Positions 9,914 to 20,432 of a stretch of 64,000 bases of DNA are shown here, piece after piece. The stretch is from Paracoccaceae bacterium (GTDB lineage Bacteria; Pseudomonadota; Alphaproteobacteria; Rhodobacterales; Rhodobacteraceae), in contig REER01000077.1 in NCBI GenBank assembly GCA_007694945.1, positions 108,165 to 172,164 on the forward strand. Direction: 5' to 3'. How positions within the stretch are numbered: position 1 is the stretch's first letter; every line of letters begins with the position of its first letter. The translations under genes and the position numbers were made by a program. The notes below the pieces were generated by a model that searched no databases, had not been told where the DNA came from, and worked only from the letters and a program-made list of their open reading frames with translations.

Positions 9914-10533
9914 TACGCGCAAGCCGCGGCTTTGCCGCGGCGCTGTTGACGGTCTTTTCTGTCGCTTTGGCTGGCTGCGCAGCGCTGTTCATGGGGGTGG
10001 CTGGCAGTGATGGGCTGGGCTATGCCGGGGACGGGCCATCAAAATTGCGTATCGCCATCTATGAGCCGCGGCGCCCGCTTCTCGTGCCCCATGCGGCAAT
10101 GGTGATACACGCGCCGGAGGGGCATCTGATCTATGACCCTGCTGGCTGGACTCCCGATCCGCGCGGGCATCGCCGCGCAGATGTGACCTATTCGGTCACG
10201 CCCGAGATCGAGCGCGCGTTTCTTCTGCGCGAAGAGGCGCCGATGGCACTCGCGGTGCTGCGGTCGGTCGTGCAGCCCGAGTCGTGGGAGTTATACCTGT
10301 TCGAGACCGAGGTGAGCGACGAGGTCGCGAGCGAGGCTGCGCGCCTCGCCCGCGACCGTCCGGCGCTGCCGAAGACCGGCTGCGCCTTAGGGGTTTCGAC
10401 GCTTCTGCGTCAATTGCCGGGCTATGAGGACATCAACCCCTGCTGGTTGCCCTCCACGCTTCTGAGGGCCCTCAAGGGGCGCGACGATCTGACCTTGACC
10501 CAGACGCTTGTGCCCCTCGCGCAAGGGGGGTGA
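9910..10533 (+). CDS. Putative lipoprotein, paralogue of 10759..11403
   Basis: Signal/lipobox-like LTVFSVALAGCAALF; shares DPAGW, SDEVA, CA..S..LRQLPGYE with the 10759 gene. Confidence 0.7.
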   Translation: MIRASRGFAAALLTVFSVALAGCAALFMGVAGSDGLGYAGDGPSKLRIAIYEPRRPLLVPHAAMVIHAPEGHLIYDPAGWTPDPRGHRRADVTYSVTPEIERAFLLREEAPMALAVLRSVVQPESWELYLFETEVSDEVASEAARLARDRPALPKTGCALGVSTLLRQLPGYEDINPCWLPSTLLRALKGRDDLTLTQTLVPLAQGG

Positions 10534-10587
10534 CAGCGGGCATGCGATCGGCTATCGACACAATATCAATGCGTTCAGGAGCGTCCC

Positions 10588-10722
10588 ATGGCTGAGTATG
10601 AACACGGAAAGATGGATATCACCGAGCAGGAGAAGACTTTTGCCGGTTTCATTCGGTTCGTTATCTGGGGTATCGCGATTAGTATCGCTGTTCTGATCTT
10701 TCTGGCGCTGGTGAATGCCTGA
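10588..10722 (+). CDS. aa3-type cytochrome c oxidase subunit IV (COX4_pro_2-like), 44 aa
   Basis: MAEYEHGKMDITEQEKTFAGFIRFVIWGIAISIAVLIFLALVNA*; MxI(T/E)EQEKTFxGFI plus one TM helix is characteristic. Missed by the ORF track for size. Confidence 0.88.
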   Translation: MAEYEHGKMDITEQEKTFAGFIRFVIWGIAISIAVLIFLALVNA

Positions 10723-10758
10723 GCCGCACGGCGCGCGCCGCTGATCCGGAGCCTTTTC

Positions 10759-11403
10759 ATGATCCCAAGGATGACGCGCCGCTTGATGGCGCTGTTGCTG
10801 CTGTTGTCGCTCGCGATCACCACGCTCTCTGCCTGTGGTGACAGGGGTGCGTGGGCCAGTGACGACGTTATCCAGGCCGCGCGCCATGTCCATGGCGGAC
10901 AGCCCGAGTTGACTTTGGTCACGATCCTGCACCGCGAAACCCATCGCGGCGAACATACCGGCCTTTTTATAAACGGTCGTGAGCGTGTGATCTTCGACCC
11001 CGCAGGCAGCTGGCGGCTGCCGGATCACGCGCTGCGCGGCGATGTGGTCTTCGGCATGACCAAGGGCGCGGGACTGTCCTATTACATGACCCATGTCCGC
11101 GAGACGCATTACGCTGTCGTCCAGCGGGTGCCGGTCAGTGACGAGGTGGCCGAGCAGGCGCTGGCCCTTGCGCTGGAGACCGGATCGGTCAGCGCAGGGT
11201 TTTGCGCTGCCTCGACCTCGGGGGTGCTGCGGCAATTGCCAGGCTTTGAGACTGTGCGCCGAACCTTCTTTCCCCAGACTCTGATGCGCAGTTTTGCCGA
11301 GATCCCGGGCGTGCAGACTCATGAGCTTCACCATAATGACCCGGATGTGCAGCGCAAGGCTTGGCGCGTGCAGGAACCGTTAAGCACTGTCGCCGCGTTC
11401 TGA
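10759..11403 (+). CDS. Putative lipoprotein, paralogue of 9910..10533
   Basis: Lipobox-like AITTLSACGD; HTGLFINGRERVIFDPAGSW, VSDEVAEQALALA, FCAASTSGVLRQLPGFE. Confidence 0.7.
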   Translation: MIPRMTRRLMALLLLLSLAITTLSACGDRGAWASDDVIQAARHVHGGQPELTLVTILHRETHRGEHTGLFINGRERVIFDPAGSWRLPDHALRGDVVFGMTKGAGLSYYMTHVRETHYAVVQRVPVSDEVAEQALALALETGSVSAGFCAASTSGVLRQLPGFETVRRTFFPQTLMRSFAEIPGVQTHELHHNDPDVQRKAWRVQEPLSTVAAF

Positions 11404-11449
11404 ACGGGCGCCGCTTGCCTTCGCCCGCGCATTGGCGCAAGGGCAGAGC

Positions 11450-12100
11450 ATGAGCGATTTTACATATGCCCCGCCCGATGCCGCCCCGGTCATCCTGCAC
11501 GAGGACCATGAGCTTGTCTTCGCGGACAAACCCTCTGGGCTGCTGTCGGTGCCGGGCAAGGGCGCGCATCTGGCCGATTGCATGATCGCGCGGTTGCGCG
11601 ATGTCTTCCCTGAAATCCTGCTGGTGCACCGGCTCGACCTCGACACCTCGGGGGTGATGGTCTTTGCGCGCACGCCCCATGCGCAGCGTCACCTCGGGTT
11701 GCAATTCGAGAAACGCCAGACCCGCAAATTCTATATCGCCCGCGTGCAGGGCTGCCCCGAGGAACCCAGGGGCCAGGTTGACCTGCCACTCACCGTGGAT
11801 TGGCCCAACCGCCCGCGCCAGATGGTCTGCCACGAGACGGGCCGCCCCGCGCAGACCGATTGGCAGGTGATCCGCCGCGAAGCGACCGGCGCACGGATGA
11901 GGCTGATGCCGCTGACCGGGCGCAGCCATCAGTTGCGGGTGCATATGCTGGCCATCGGGCACCCGATCCTTGGCGACCCGCTTTATGCCAGTGGTGCGGC
12001 GCGGGCGCATCCGCGGTTGATGCTCCATGCCCAGAGCCTGCGCCTGCGCCACCCTGATGGCGGGCGCGGGCTGACCGTCAGCGCCCCGGTGCCGTTCTGA
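11450..12100 (+). CDS. RluA-family RNA pseudouridine synthase
   Basis: LVFADKPSGLLSVPGKG, LLVHRLDLDTSGVMVFARTPHAQRHLGLQFE, LMPLTGRSHQLRVHMLAIGHPILGDPLYA. Confidence 0.9.
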   Translation: MSDFTYAPPDAAPVILHEDHELVFADKPSGLLSVPGKGAHLADCMIARLRDVFPEILLVHRLDLDTSGVMVFARTPHAQRHLGLQFEKRQTRKFYIARVQGCPEEPRGQVDLPLTVDWPNRPRQMVCHETGRPAQTDWQVIRREATGARMRLMPLTGRSHQLRVHMLAIGHPILGDPLYASGAARAHPRLMLHAQSLRLRHPDGGRGLTVSAPVPF

Positions 12101-12208
12101 CGCGCAGCATTCCGGCACTGCCGGTTTGTTCGTTAAATGTTCCTTCATTTCGCTTGGAGACTCAGGCGCGGCGGTCTATGTTGCTTATCACCAGCCTTGG
12201 GGGTGCGG

Positions 12209-15085
12209 ATGTCCGAGCAGAAATTCATCGAAGTGCGCGGCGCGCGCGAGCATAATTTGAAGAATATCGACGTGATCCTGCCCCGCGACCAGTTGGTGGT
12301 GATCACTGGACTGTCGGGTTCGGGCAAATCCTCGCTGGCCTTTGACACGATCTATGCCGAGGGGCAGCGGCGCTACGTCGAGAGCCTCAGCGCCTATGCG
12401 CGCCAGTTCCTCGACATGATGCAGAAGCCCGATATGGACCATATCTCGGGCCTCTCACCCGCGATTTCGATCGAGCAGAAGACGACGTCGAAAAACCCCC
12501 GCTCGACGGTCGGTACCGTGACCGAGATTTACGATTATCTGCGGCTGTTATTCGCGCGCGCGGGCACGCCCTACAGCCCTGCCACGGGTCTGCCGATCGA
12601 GGCGCAGCAGGTGCAGGACATGGTCGACCGCATCATGGCGCTGGAAGAGGGTACCCGTGCCTATCTGCTGGCCCCCATCGTGCGTGACCGCAAGGGCGAG
12701 TATCGCAAGGAGTTTATGGAACTGCGCAAGCAAGGCTTCCAGCGCGTCAAAGTGGATGGGAAGTTCTACGAGCTGGATGAGCCACCCACGCTCGACAAGA
12801 AGTTCCGCCATGACATTGATGTGGTGGTGGACCGGCTGGTCGTGCGTGAAGGCATGGAGACGCGGCTGGCCGATTCACTGCGCACGGCGCTGGATCTGGC
12901 GGACGGCATTGCCGTGCTGGAAGAGGCGAAGGAAGAGGGTGAGCGCATTACCTTTTCCGAGAAATTTGCCTGTCCGGTCAGTGGGTTCACCATTTCCGAG
13001 ATCGAGCCGCGGCTGTTCTCCTTCAACGCGCCGACAGGGGCCTGCCCGGCCTGCGACGGGCTGGGGGTGGAGCTTTTCTTTGACGAAAGGCTTGTCGTGC
13101 CGGACCTGTCCCTGCGGCTGGCCGATGGCGCGATTGCGCCGTGGCGCAAGGGCAAATCGCCCTATTTCCTGCAAACCATCGAGTCGCTCGCCCGCCATTA
13201 TGAGTTCGACGCGAAAGCCCCCTGGAAGGACCTGCCCGCGCATGTGAAACAAGTGCTGCTCTATGGCTCCAATGGTGAAGAGCTGCCCTTCCGCTATGAT
13301 GAGGGCGGTCGGGTCTATAACGTGACGCGCGCTTTCGAGGGCGTCATCCCGAATATGGAGCGGCGCTATCGCGAAACGGATTCGGCCTGGATTCGCGAGG
13401 AGTTCGAGCGCTACCAGAACCAGCGCGCCTGTGGCGTCTGCGAGGGGCATCGTTTGCGGCCCGAGGCGCTGGCCGTGAAGATCGGTCCCGCCAAAGGCGG
13501 GCCTGACAAACTTCTGCATATCGGGCAGGTCACCGAAATGTCGATCCGCGAGGCGCTGACATGGGTGGAGGGCGTGCCAGAGGCGCTCTCGAAGCAGAAG
13601 AACGAGATCGCCCGCGCGATCCTTAAGGAAATCCGCGAGCGGCTGGGATTTCTGGTCAATGTGGGGCTGGATTACCTGACGCTCGGGCGGCATGCGGGCA
13701 CGCTCTCGGGGGGTGAGAGCCAGCGGATCAGGCTTGCGAGCCAGATCGGGTCGGGGCTGACCGGGGTGCTCTATGTGCTCGATGAGCCCTCGATTGGGCT
13801 GCACCAGCGCGACAATGACCGCTTGCTGACCACACTCAGGAACCTGCGCGATCAGGGCAACACCGTGATCGTGGTCGAGCATGACGAAGAGGCGATTCGC
13901 ACTGCTGACCATGTGCTTGATATCGGCCCTGGTGCAGGCGTTCATGGCGGTCAGATCGTGGCCGAAGGCACGCCGGATCAGATCATGGCCGACCCGGCGA
14001 GCCTGACGGGGCAGTATCTGAGTGGCACGCGCGAGATCCCGGTGCCGAAAACGCGGCGCAAGGGCAACGGCAAGAAACTTACTGTGGTCAAGGCGAACGG
14101 GAATAATCTGCGCGATGTGACCGTCGATTTTCCGCTGGGCAAATTCGTCTGCGTGACCGGGGTGTCAGGGGGCGGTAAATCCACGCTAACCATCGAGACC
14201 CTGTTCAAGACCGCCTCGATGCGGCTCAACGGCGCGCGCCAGACGCCCGCGCCCTGCGAGACGATCAAGGGACTGGAGCAACTCGACAAGGTGATCGATA
14301 TCGACCAGCGCCCTATCGGACGCACACCGCGTTCTAACCCGGCGACTTATACTGGCGCGTTCGGCCCGATCCGCGACTGGTTCGCCGGGCTGCCGGAAGC
14401 GCGGGCGCGCGGCTACAAGCCGGGACGGTTTTCCTTCAACGTCAAGGGCGGGCGGTGCGAGGCCTGTCAGGGTGACGGGGTGCTGAAGATCGAGATGAAT
14501 TTCCTGCCTGATGTCTATGTCACCTGCGAGACCTGCAAGGGCAAGCGCTACAACCGCGAGACGCTGGAGGTTTTGTTCAAGGGTAAATCAATCGCCGATG
14601 TGCTGGACATGACTGTGGAAGAGGCGCAGGGGTTTTTCGAGGCTGTGCCGTCGATCCGCGAGAAGATGGACGCGCTGATGCGGGTGGGCTTGGGCTATAT
14701 CAAGGTGGGCCAGCAGGCGACCACCCTCTCGGGGGGCGAGGCGCAGCGGGTGAAACTGTCGAAGGAGTTGTCGCGCCGCTCAACGGGCCGGACATTGTAC
14801 ATTCTCGATGAACCCACAACCGGGCTGCATTTCGAGGATGTCCGCAAGCTTCTGGAAGTGCTGCACGAATTGGTTGAGCAGGGAAATACGGTCATCGTGA
14901 TCGAGCACAATCTCGATGTGATCAAGACAGCGGACTGGATCATCGACATTGGCCCCGAGGGCGGCGATGGCGGTGGGCAGATTGTGGCCACCGGCACGCC
15001 CGAAGAGGTGGCGGCAGTCGCGGCGAGCCATACCGGGCGCTATCTGGCGCCGATGCTGGGCGCGCGCCGCGTGGCGGCGGAATAG
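12209..15085 (+). CDS. uvrA: Excinuclease ABC subunit A
   Basis: From [68 protein letters not shown]; two ABC signature LSGGE motifs; CxxC zinc motifs. Native start 12209. Confidence 0.97.
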   Translation: MSEQKFIEVRGAREHNLKNIDVILPRDQLVVITGLSGSGKSSLAFDTIYAEGQRRYVESLSAYARQFLDMMQKPDMDHISGLSPAISIEQKTTSKNPRSTVGTVTEIYDYLRLLFARAGTPYSPATGLPIEAQQVQDMVDRIMALEEGTRAYLLAPIVRDRKGEYRKEFMELRKQGFQRVKVDGKFYELDEPPTLDKKFRHDIDVVVDRLVVREGMETRLADSLRTALDLADGIAVLEEAKEEGERITFSEKFACPVSGFTISEIEPRLFSFNAPTGACPACDGLGVELFFDERLVVPDLSLRLADGAIAPWRKGKSPYFLQTIESLARHYEFDAKAPWKDLPAHVKQVLLYGSNGEELPFRYDEGGRVYNVTRAFEGVIPNMERRYRETDSAWIREEFERYQNQRACGVCEGHRLRPEALAVKIGPAKGGPDKLLHIGQVTEMSIREALTWVEGVPEALSKQKNEIARAILKEIRERLGFLVNVGLDYLTLGRHAGTLSGGESQRIRLASQIGSGLTGVLYVLDEPSIGLHQRDNDRLLTTLRNLRDQGNTVIVVEHDEEAIRTADHVLDIGPGAGVHGGQIVAEGTPDQIMADPASLTGQYLSGTREIPVPKTRRKGNGKKLTVVKANGNNLRDVTVDFPLGKFVCVTGVSGGGKSTLTIETLFKTASMRLNGARQTPAPCETIKGLEQLDKVIDIDQRPIGRTPRSNPATYTGAFGPIRDWFAGLPEARARGYKPGRFSFNVKGGRCEACQGDGVLKIEMNFLPDVYVTCETCKGKRYNRETLEVLFKGKSIADVLDMTVEEAQGFFEAVPSIREKMDALMRVGLGYIKVGQQATTLSGGEAQRVKLSKELSRRSTGRTLYILDEPTTGLHFEDVRKLLEVLHELVEQGNTVIVIEHNLDVIKTADWIIDIGPEGGDGGGQIVATGTPEEVAAVAASHTGRYLAPMLGARRVAAE

Positions 15086-15097
15086 GTGCGAGGGGGC

Positions 15098-15136
15098 CGC
15101 CCTCGGGGGCATCGAGCCCCCCTCGGGCGGCGCTGC
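15098..15136. terminator. GC-rich hairpin downstream of uvrA
   Basis: GCCGCCCTCGGGGGC...GCCCCCCTCGGGCGGC, imperfect stem. Confidence 0.4.
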
Positions 15137-15231
15137 CGCGGCTATATGTTCGGGGCCGGGCGTAAGATTGACAGGGTCCGTGACCGCAAGGTTCGCGTGA
15201 GTATTTTCGGCAAGATGAAGCCGGAGTAGTC

Positions 15232-15789
15232 TCAGCGGTCGTGTTGCCTGAGCTTCATGTCAAGTTCGGCGACGCTCGTGACGCTCTGAAAGAAGCCGCG
15301 CAGCGACGGGTCGGCGAAGCCCTGCGCGATGACGTGGTCTACAAGGGTGATCAGGGGTTGCCAGACGTCATCCACATCCAGCAAATAGATGGGTTTTTCG
15401 TGCAGCCCGATCTGGCGCCATGTCAGCACTTCGAAGAATTCATCAAGCGTGCCGGCCCCGCCCGGCAGCACGACCACAACATCGGAATTGGCGAACATCA
15501 CCTTCTTGCGCTCGTGCATCGTCTCGGTCACGACCAGCGTGCCGATATTGCGCTTGCCCTGTTCAGCCTGCATCAGATGGGTGGGAATCACCCCGAAGAC
15601 ATCGGCCCCCGCGCCCTGGGCTGCGCGCGCGACCTCGCCCATGATGCCGATATCGCCCGCGCCATAGACCAGCCGCCAGCCGCGCTCGGCGATGAGGGCG
15701 CCCAGCGCCCGCGCTTCGGCGGCATAGGCCGGGGAGAAGCCAGCGCGAGAGCCGCAGAAGACACAGACAGACAGGGTGGGAACGGGCAT
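15232..15789 (-). CDS. LOG family (TIGR00730-type) protein
   Basis: 185 aa from ATG 15789: MPVPTLSVCVFCGSRAGFSPAYAAEARALG...LVYGAGDIGIMGEVA...VVLPGGAGTLDEFFEVLTWRQIGLHEKP. The 711-aa listed ORF is an N-terminal over-extension antisense to the next gene. Confidence 0.9.
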   Translation of the reverse strand: MPVPTLSVCVFCGSRAGFSPAYAAEARALGALIAERGWRLVYGAGDIGIMGEVARAAQGAGADVFGVIPTHLMQAEQGKRNIGTLVVTETMHERKKVMFANSDVVVVLPGGAGTLDEFFEVLTWRQIGLHEKPIYLLDVDDVWQPLITLVDHVIAQGFADPSLRGFFQSVTSVAELDMKLRQHDR

Positions 15790-15888
15790 CAGGGCAGCCT
15801 TGCAAGGATTTGTTTTGCGACCCGTTACCGGGCTTGCTATGGTCTTGCAAGTTCGCACGGGGCCGGGACGGGCCTTTATGGGTAAGCC

Positions 15889-17130
15889 ATGCTGAAATAC
15901 CTCCCCAAGGAGACGCTCGCACAATGGGCGGTTGGAAGTATCGCTGTCGCTGGTGCGGCAAGCGTGGCCTATATCGTGATCTTCCCGTCCGAGACGCCTG
16001 AGCCCGAGCCGGTATTCGACCCGCCGTCGCTGGTGCTGAGCGAACCTGCCGAGATGGCGGTGCCCGCAGAGGAGGTCGCTCCCGATGTGCAGCTTGCCAT
16101 GGCCGCGCCGCATGCCGAGCTCGCGCCCGCATTCGATATCGTGCGCGTGACCGATCTGGGGGATGTGCTGATCGCGGGCCAGGCACCTGCGACCAGCACT
16201 GTCGCTGCGCTGATCGATGAGGATCCTGTAGCGCAGACCGTCAGCACGGCGGCGGGCGAATTCGTGCTGATGTTCGAGGTCGCGCCCAGCCCGGCACCGC
16301 GTGTGCTGGAACTGGAAGTCCGCCTGCCGAGCGGAGACCGGGTGCGGTCGATGAATACGGTGATGCTGGCGCCGCGCAGCGGGGTCCTGGCAGCGGGCGA
16401 CGACCCGGCCGCTCCACGGCAGATGGCGCGCCCGGTCGAGGTGGCGCCGCTCTTTCCCGACATGGACGATCCGGCCCAGCCTCAACTTGCGTTGCCTGGT
16501 GGGACCGCGGCTGTTCCCGAGGAGGACACCGAGATCGCTGCGCTGCCCGAGGGCGACCGGCCTGTCAACGACATGCCCGAGCTTGAGAGCCGCGACACCC
16601 TCGCGCCGCTGGCCATGCTGATGCGCGCGGATGGCACGGTGACCATGCTGGGCGAAGCGCCACGACTGCCGCAGAATGGTGGTGGTGTCAGCATCGACAC
16701 AGTGGTCTATGACGCGGAAGGTGATGTCTCGCTCAGCGGGCGGAGTGTACGCAGTTCGGCGGATATCCAGATCTATATCGACAATCAGCCGATCATCCGC
16801 GCGCGCGCCACGGCCGATGGCAACTGGCAGGCGCAACTCGCCGGGATTGAACGCGGTGTCTATCGCCTGCGCGTCGATGAGCTGGACGAGGCCGCGCAAG
16901 TCGTCTCGCGTGCGGAAATTCCCTTCGAGCGGATGACGCCCGAGATCGCGCGAGAGGCCAGCGGGCCAGAGGCGCTGATCGTGCAGCCCGGCAACACGCT
17001 CTGGGGCATGTCGGTCGAGCAATTCGGGGATGGGCGGCGCTATATGCGGATTTTCGACGCCAATCGCGACCAGATCCGTGACCCTGACCTGATCTATCCG
17101 GGGCAGGTCTTCGTTCTGCCCGAGGACTAG
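15889..17130 (+). CDS. LysM domain-containing envelope protein
   Basis: N-terminal TM, acidic Pro-rich region, C-terminal LysM: VQPGNTLWGMSVEQFGDGRRYMRIFDANRDQIRDPDLIYPGQVFVLPED. Confidence 0.82.
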   Translation: MLKYLPKETLAQWAVGSIAVAGAASVAYIVIFPSETPEPEPVFDPPSLVLSEPAEMAVPAEEVAPDVQLAMAAPHAELAPAFDIVRVTDLGDVLIAGQAPATSTVAALIDEDPVAQTVSTAAGEFVLMFEVAPSPAPRVLELEVRLPSGDRVRSMNTVMLAPRSGVLAAGDDPAAPRQMARPVEVAPLFPDMDDPAQPQLALPGGTAAVPEEDTEIAALPEGDRPVNDMPELESRDTLAPLAMLMRADGTVTMLGEAPRLPQNGGGVSIDTVVYDAEGDVSLSGRSVRSSADIQIYIDNQPIIRARATADGNWQAQLAGIERGVYRLRVDELDEAAQVVSRAEIPFERMTPEIAREASGPEALIVQPGNTLWGMSVEQFGDGRRYMRIFDANRDQIRDPDLIYPGQVFVLPED

Positions 17131-17237
17131 CCACCCGTCTTTCTGGCGACTCGGGTGTTGGGCTGCGTGGCAGCGCGCCTCTGGTCTTTCCCCATTGGCG
17201 GGCCTAGATTGCGCCTTATCCAGCCAGAAAGCCAGAC

Positions 17238-19073
17238 ATGACCGCAACAGACCCCGCCGCTGCCGATACGGTGCCCCCTGCAACGCCCACGGCTGCGCAG
17301 GAACGTGCCAGCGGATGGCGCACGATCCGGCGTGTGGTGCCGTATCTCTGGCCCGATTCCCTGCCATGGGCGCGTAGGCGGGTGGTTCTGGCGCTGGTGG
17401 CGTTGGTGCTTGCCAAGTTGGTCGCGGTGGCCACGCCGTTTTTCTACAAGGCTGCCGTGGATGCGCTGGCCGGTGAGGGCGCGGCCTGGATGCTTGCTGT
17501 TGGTGCCGTCGGATTGACTGTGGCCTATGGCATTGCGCGGCTGATGGAAATCGGGTTTCAGGAATTACGCAATGTACTGTTTACCCGGGTGGGCCAGCGC
17601 GCGCTGCGCCAGCTTGCGCTCGAGACCTTCGGCCATATCCACAGCCTGAGCCTGCGCTATCATATCACGCGCAAGACCGGGGGGCTGAGCCGGATCATCG
17701 AGCGCGGCGTCAAGGGCGTCGATTTCCTGCTTCGCTTCATGCTCTTCTCTATCTTCCCGCTGATCCTGCAACTTTTCATGATCGGGGTCATCTTCTTCTG
17801 GCTGTTCGATTTCTGGTATCTGGCCGCGGTGGTAGTCACGATCTCGCTGTATGTCTGGTTCACCTTTCGCGTGACCGAATGGCGGGTGAAACAGCGCCGT
17901 ATCATGAACCAGCAGGACACCGACGCAAATCAGAAGGCCATCGACTCGCTGCTGAATTTCGAAACAGTCAAGTATTTCAACGCCGAAGACATGGAAGCGC
18001 GGCGCTATGATGGCGCGATGGCGAAATATGAGGAAGCTGCTGTCAGCACCAACTATTCGCTGGCCTTTCTGAATTTCGGGCAGGCGATGATCATCACCAC
18101 GGGGCTTGTGGTGGTGATGGTGCTGGCCGCGACAGGCGTGCAGCGGGGGGATCTGACCGTGGGCGATTTTGTCATGGTCAATGCCTATATGATCCAGATC
18201 ACCATGCCGCTGAACTTCCTCGGCACGGTCTATCGCGAAATCCGGCAGGCGTTGGTGGATATGGCCGAGATGTTCGACCTGCTCGACCAGCCTTCCGATG
18301 TTCGCGATGCCGAAGGCGCGCAGCCGCTCGAGGTGACGGAAGGGGAGGTAGTGTTCGACAATGTGGCCTTCGGCTATGACCCGGCCCGGCCCATCCTCAA
18401 GGGCATCGACCTGCCTGTGACTGGGGGCGAGACGGTGGCGATTGTCGGACCCTCGGGGTCGGGGAAATCGACCATCGGTCGGCTCCTGTTCCGCTTCTAT
18501 GACGTGACCGGGGGGGCGATCCGGATCGATGGGCAGGACATTCGCGAAGTCACGCAAGCGAGTCTGCATGCCGCGATCGGTGTGGTGCCGCAGGACACAG
18601 TGCTGTTCAATGACACGATTGCCTATAACATCGCCTATGGCCGCGAGGGCGCGATGCAGGCCGAGATCGAGGCGGCCGCGCGGGCGGCGCGAATCCATGA
18701 TTTCATCATGAGCCTGCCCGAAGGTTATGAAACAGCAGTGGGTGAGCGGGGGTTGAAGTTGTCGGGCGGGGAGAAGCAGCGTGTGGGGATTGCGCGGACG
18801 CTATTGAAAAACCCGCCGATCCTGCTGCTGGACGAGGCGACAAGTGCGCTCGATACCCAGACCGAGCAGAGCATTCAGGATTCCTTGCGCGCGATGGGGC
18901 AGGGGCGCACAGTGCTGACCATTGCGCATAGGCTATCGACCGTCGTCGATGCCGACCGGATCATTGTCCTGGAAGAGGGGCGCATCAGCGAGGAAGGCAC
19001 GCATGAGGCGCTATTGGCACGGGGCGGGCGCTATGCGCAGATGTGGGCGCGGCAAAGAGCCGAAGAGGCGTGA
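17238..19073 (+). CDS. Atm1/HMT-type ABC transporter (fused permease-ATPase)
   Basis: 611 aa; ALETFGHIHSLSLRYHITRKTGGLSRIIERG, Walker A GPSGSGKST, LSGGEKQRVGIARTLLKNPPILLLDEATSALD. Confidence 0.92.
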   Translation: MTATDPAAADTVPPATPTAAQERASGWRTIRRVVPYLWPDSLPWARRRVVLALVALVLAKLVAVATPFFYKAAVDALAGEGAAWMLAVGAVGLTVAYGIARLMEIGFQELRNVLFTRVGQRALRQLALETFGHIHSLSLRYHITRKTGGLSRIIERGVKGVDFLLRFMLFSIFPLILQLFMIGVIFFWLFDFWYLAAVVVTISLYVWFTFRVTEWRVKQRRIMNQQDTDANQKAIDSLLNFETVKYFNAEDMEARRYDGAMAKYEEAAVSTNYSLAFLNFGQAMIITTGLVVVMVLAATGVQRGDLTVGDFVMVNAYMIQITMPLNFLGTVYREIRQALVDMAEMFDLLDQPSDVRDAEGAQPLEVTEGEVVFDNVAFGYDPARPILKGIDLPVTGGETVAIVGPSGSGKSTIGRLLFRFYDVTGGAIRIDGQDIREVTQASLHAAIGVVPQDTVLFNDTIAYNIAYGREGAMQAEIEAAARAARIHDFIMSLPEGYETAVGERGLKLSGGEKQRVGIARTLLKNPPILLLDEATSALDTQTEQSIQDSLRAMGQGRTVLTIAHRLSTVVDADRIIVLEEGRISEEGTHEALLARGGRYAQMWARQRAEEA

Positions 19074-19202
19074 TCCGATGGCGGGGGAACGGCCCGGCTT
19101 TGGCACCCCCGGCCCGCGGGTGCTGTGGCGTTGTATCAGGCATGAGGGGGTGCGCGCGCCGGGCCGTGCCCGGCTGCGCGGGCGGGCTTTGCCGCGAGTG
19201 TC

Positions 19203-20381
19203 ATGATGCGCCGATATGATGTGATCATTCTGGGCGCGGGCGCTGCCGGCATGTTCTGCGCCATCGAGGCGGCGCGTCGGGGTCGGCGGGTCGCGCTGAT
19301 CGACCATGCCAAGGCCCCGGGCGAGAAGATTCGTATCTCCGGGGGCGGTCGGTGCAATTTCACCAATCTCCATGCGCGGCCCGAGTGCTTTCTGTCGCAG
19401 AACCCGCATTTCGCCCGATCGGCGCTGAGCCGGTACACGCAGCATGATTTCATCGACCGCGTCGATACGGCAGGCATTGGCTGGCACGAGAAGACGCTGG
19501 GGCAGCTTTTCTGCAATGGCTCGGCGCGCGAGATCATCGCGATGCTGGTGGCGGATATGAATTCGGCCGCGGTGGATTTGCATCTTGCCACGCAGGTGGG
19601 CGAGGTAACGCATGGTGACGGGTTCCGGGTCGAGACCAGCGCGGGCGCGATGCAGGCTGAAAAGCTCGTGGTGGCGACGGGCGGCAAATCGATCCCGAAA
19701 ATGGGGGCCACTGGCTTTGGCTATGACCTTGCACGGCGTTTCGGGCTGCGCGTGACCGAGACTCGCCCGGCGCTGGTGCCGCTGACCTTCAGCGATGCGC
19801 AGCTTGACGAGATCCGCCCGCTGGCGGGTGTGTCGCTGCCCGCAGAGGTCTCGGCCGGGGGCACCAGTTTCCGCGAGGGATTACTGTTCACACATCGCGG
19901 GCTTTCGGGGCCCTCGATCCTGCAGATCTCGAGCTATTGGCGCGAGGGAATGCCGATAACGCTCGATCTTGCACCGGGCAGTCATATCGCAGCGGCGCTG
20001 GCGCAGGCCAAGGCGCGCCGCGGGCGACAGGCCGTGTCCATTTCTTTGGGCGCCTATCTGCCCGAGAAACTTGCGCGGCAGGTGATCGGCCGTCTTGGTC
20101 TGAAGGGGAATCTGGCCGATCAGTCGAAAGCGGCGCTGGCACACATCGAGGCCGCAGTTCAGGGCTGGCAGATGCGGCCGGTCGGGACCGAGGGGTATCG
20201 CACCGCTGAAGTGACGCTGGGCGGGGTGGACACCGATGGCCTCGACGCACGGAACATGGCCAGCCGCACCTTGCCTGAGCTCTATTTCATTGGCGAGGTA
20301 GTGGATGTGACCGGCTGGCTGGGCGGGTACAACTTCCAATGGGCCTGGTCATCGGGTTGGGTGGCCGGGCAGGCCGCGTGA
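19203..20381 (+). CDS. BaiN/HI0933-like NAD(P)/FAD-dependent flavoprotein
   Basis: 392 aa; DVIILGAGAAGMFCAIEAARRGRRVALIDHA, KIRISGGGRCNFTN, TGGKSIPKMGATGFGYDLA, LPELYFIGEVVDVTGWLGGYNFQWAWSSGWVAG. Confidence 0.92.
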   Translation: MMRRYDVIILGAGAAGMFCAIEAARRGRRVALIDHAKAPGEKIRISGGGRCNFTNLHARPECFLSQNPHFARSALSRYTQHDFIDRVDTAGIGWHEKTLGQLFCNGSAREIIAMLVADMNSAAVDLHLATQVGEVTHGDGFRVETSAGAMQAEKLVVATGGKSIPKMGATGFGYDLARRFGLRVTETRPALVPLTFSDAQLDEIRPLAGVSLPAEVSAGGTSFREGLLFTHRGLSGPSILQISSYWREGMPITLDLAPGSHIAAALAQAKARRGRQAVSISLGAYLPEKLARQVIGRLGLKGNLADQSKAALAHIEAAVQGWQMRPVGTEGYRTAEVTLGGVDTDGLDARNMASRTLPELYFIGEVVDVTGWLGGYNFQWAWSSGWVAGQAA

Positions 20382-20385
20382 GGGG

Positions 20386-20404
20386 GCGCGGGCTTCGCCC
20401 GCGC
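20386..20404. terminator. Hairpin downstream of the flavoprotein gene
   Basis: GCGCGGGC-TTC-GCCCGCGC, 8-bp stem. Confidence 0.4.
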
Positions 20405-20432
20405 ACAGCATCTGCGCGATGATATTCGATCA

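Noticed and set aside
12209-15085. GTGATCAC inside uvrA (near 12297) as a further operator
   Set aside because: Single isolated copy in conserved coding sequence ([12 protein letters not shown] region); explained by codons.
15790-17367. N-terminal ~526 residues of the 711-aa minus-strand ORF
   Set aside because: Antisense read-through of the LysM gene; true LOG-family start is ATG at 15789.
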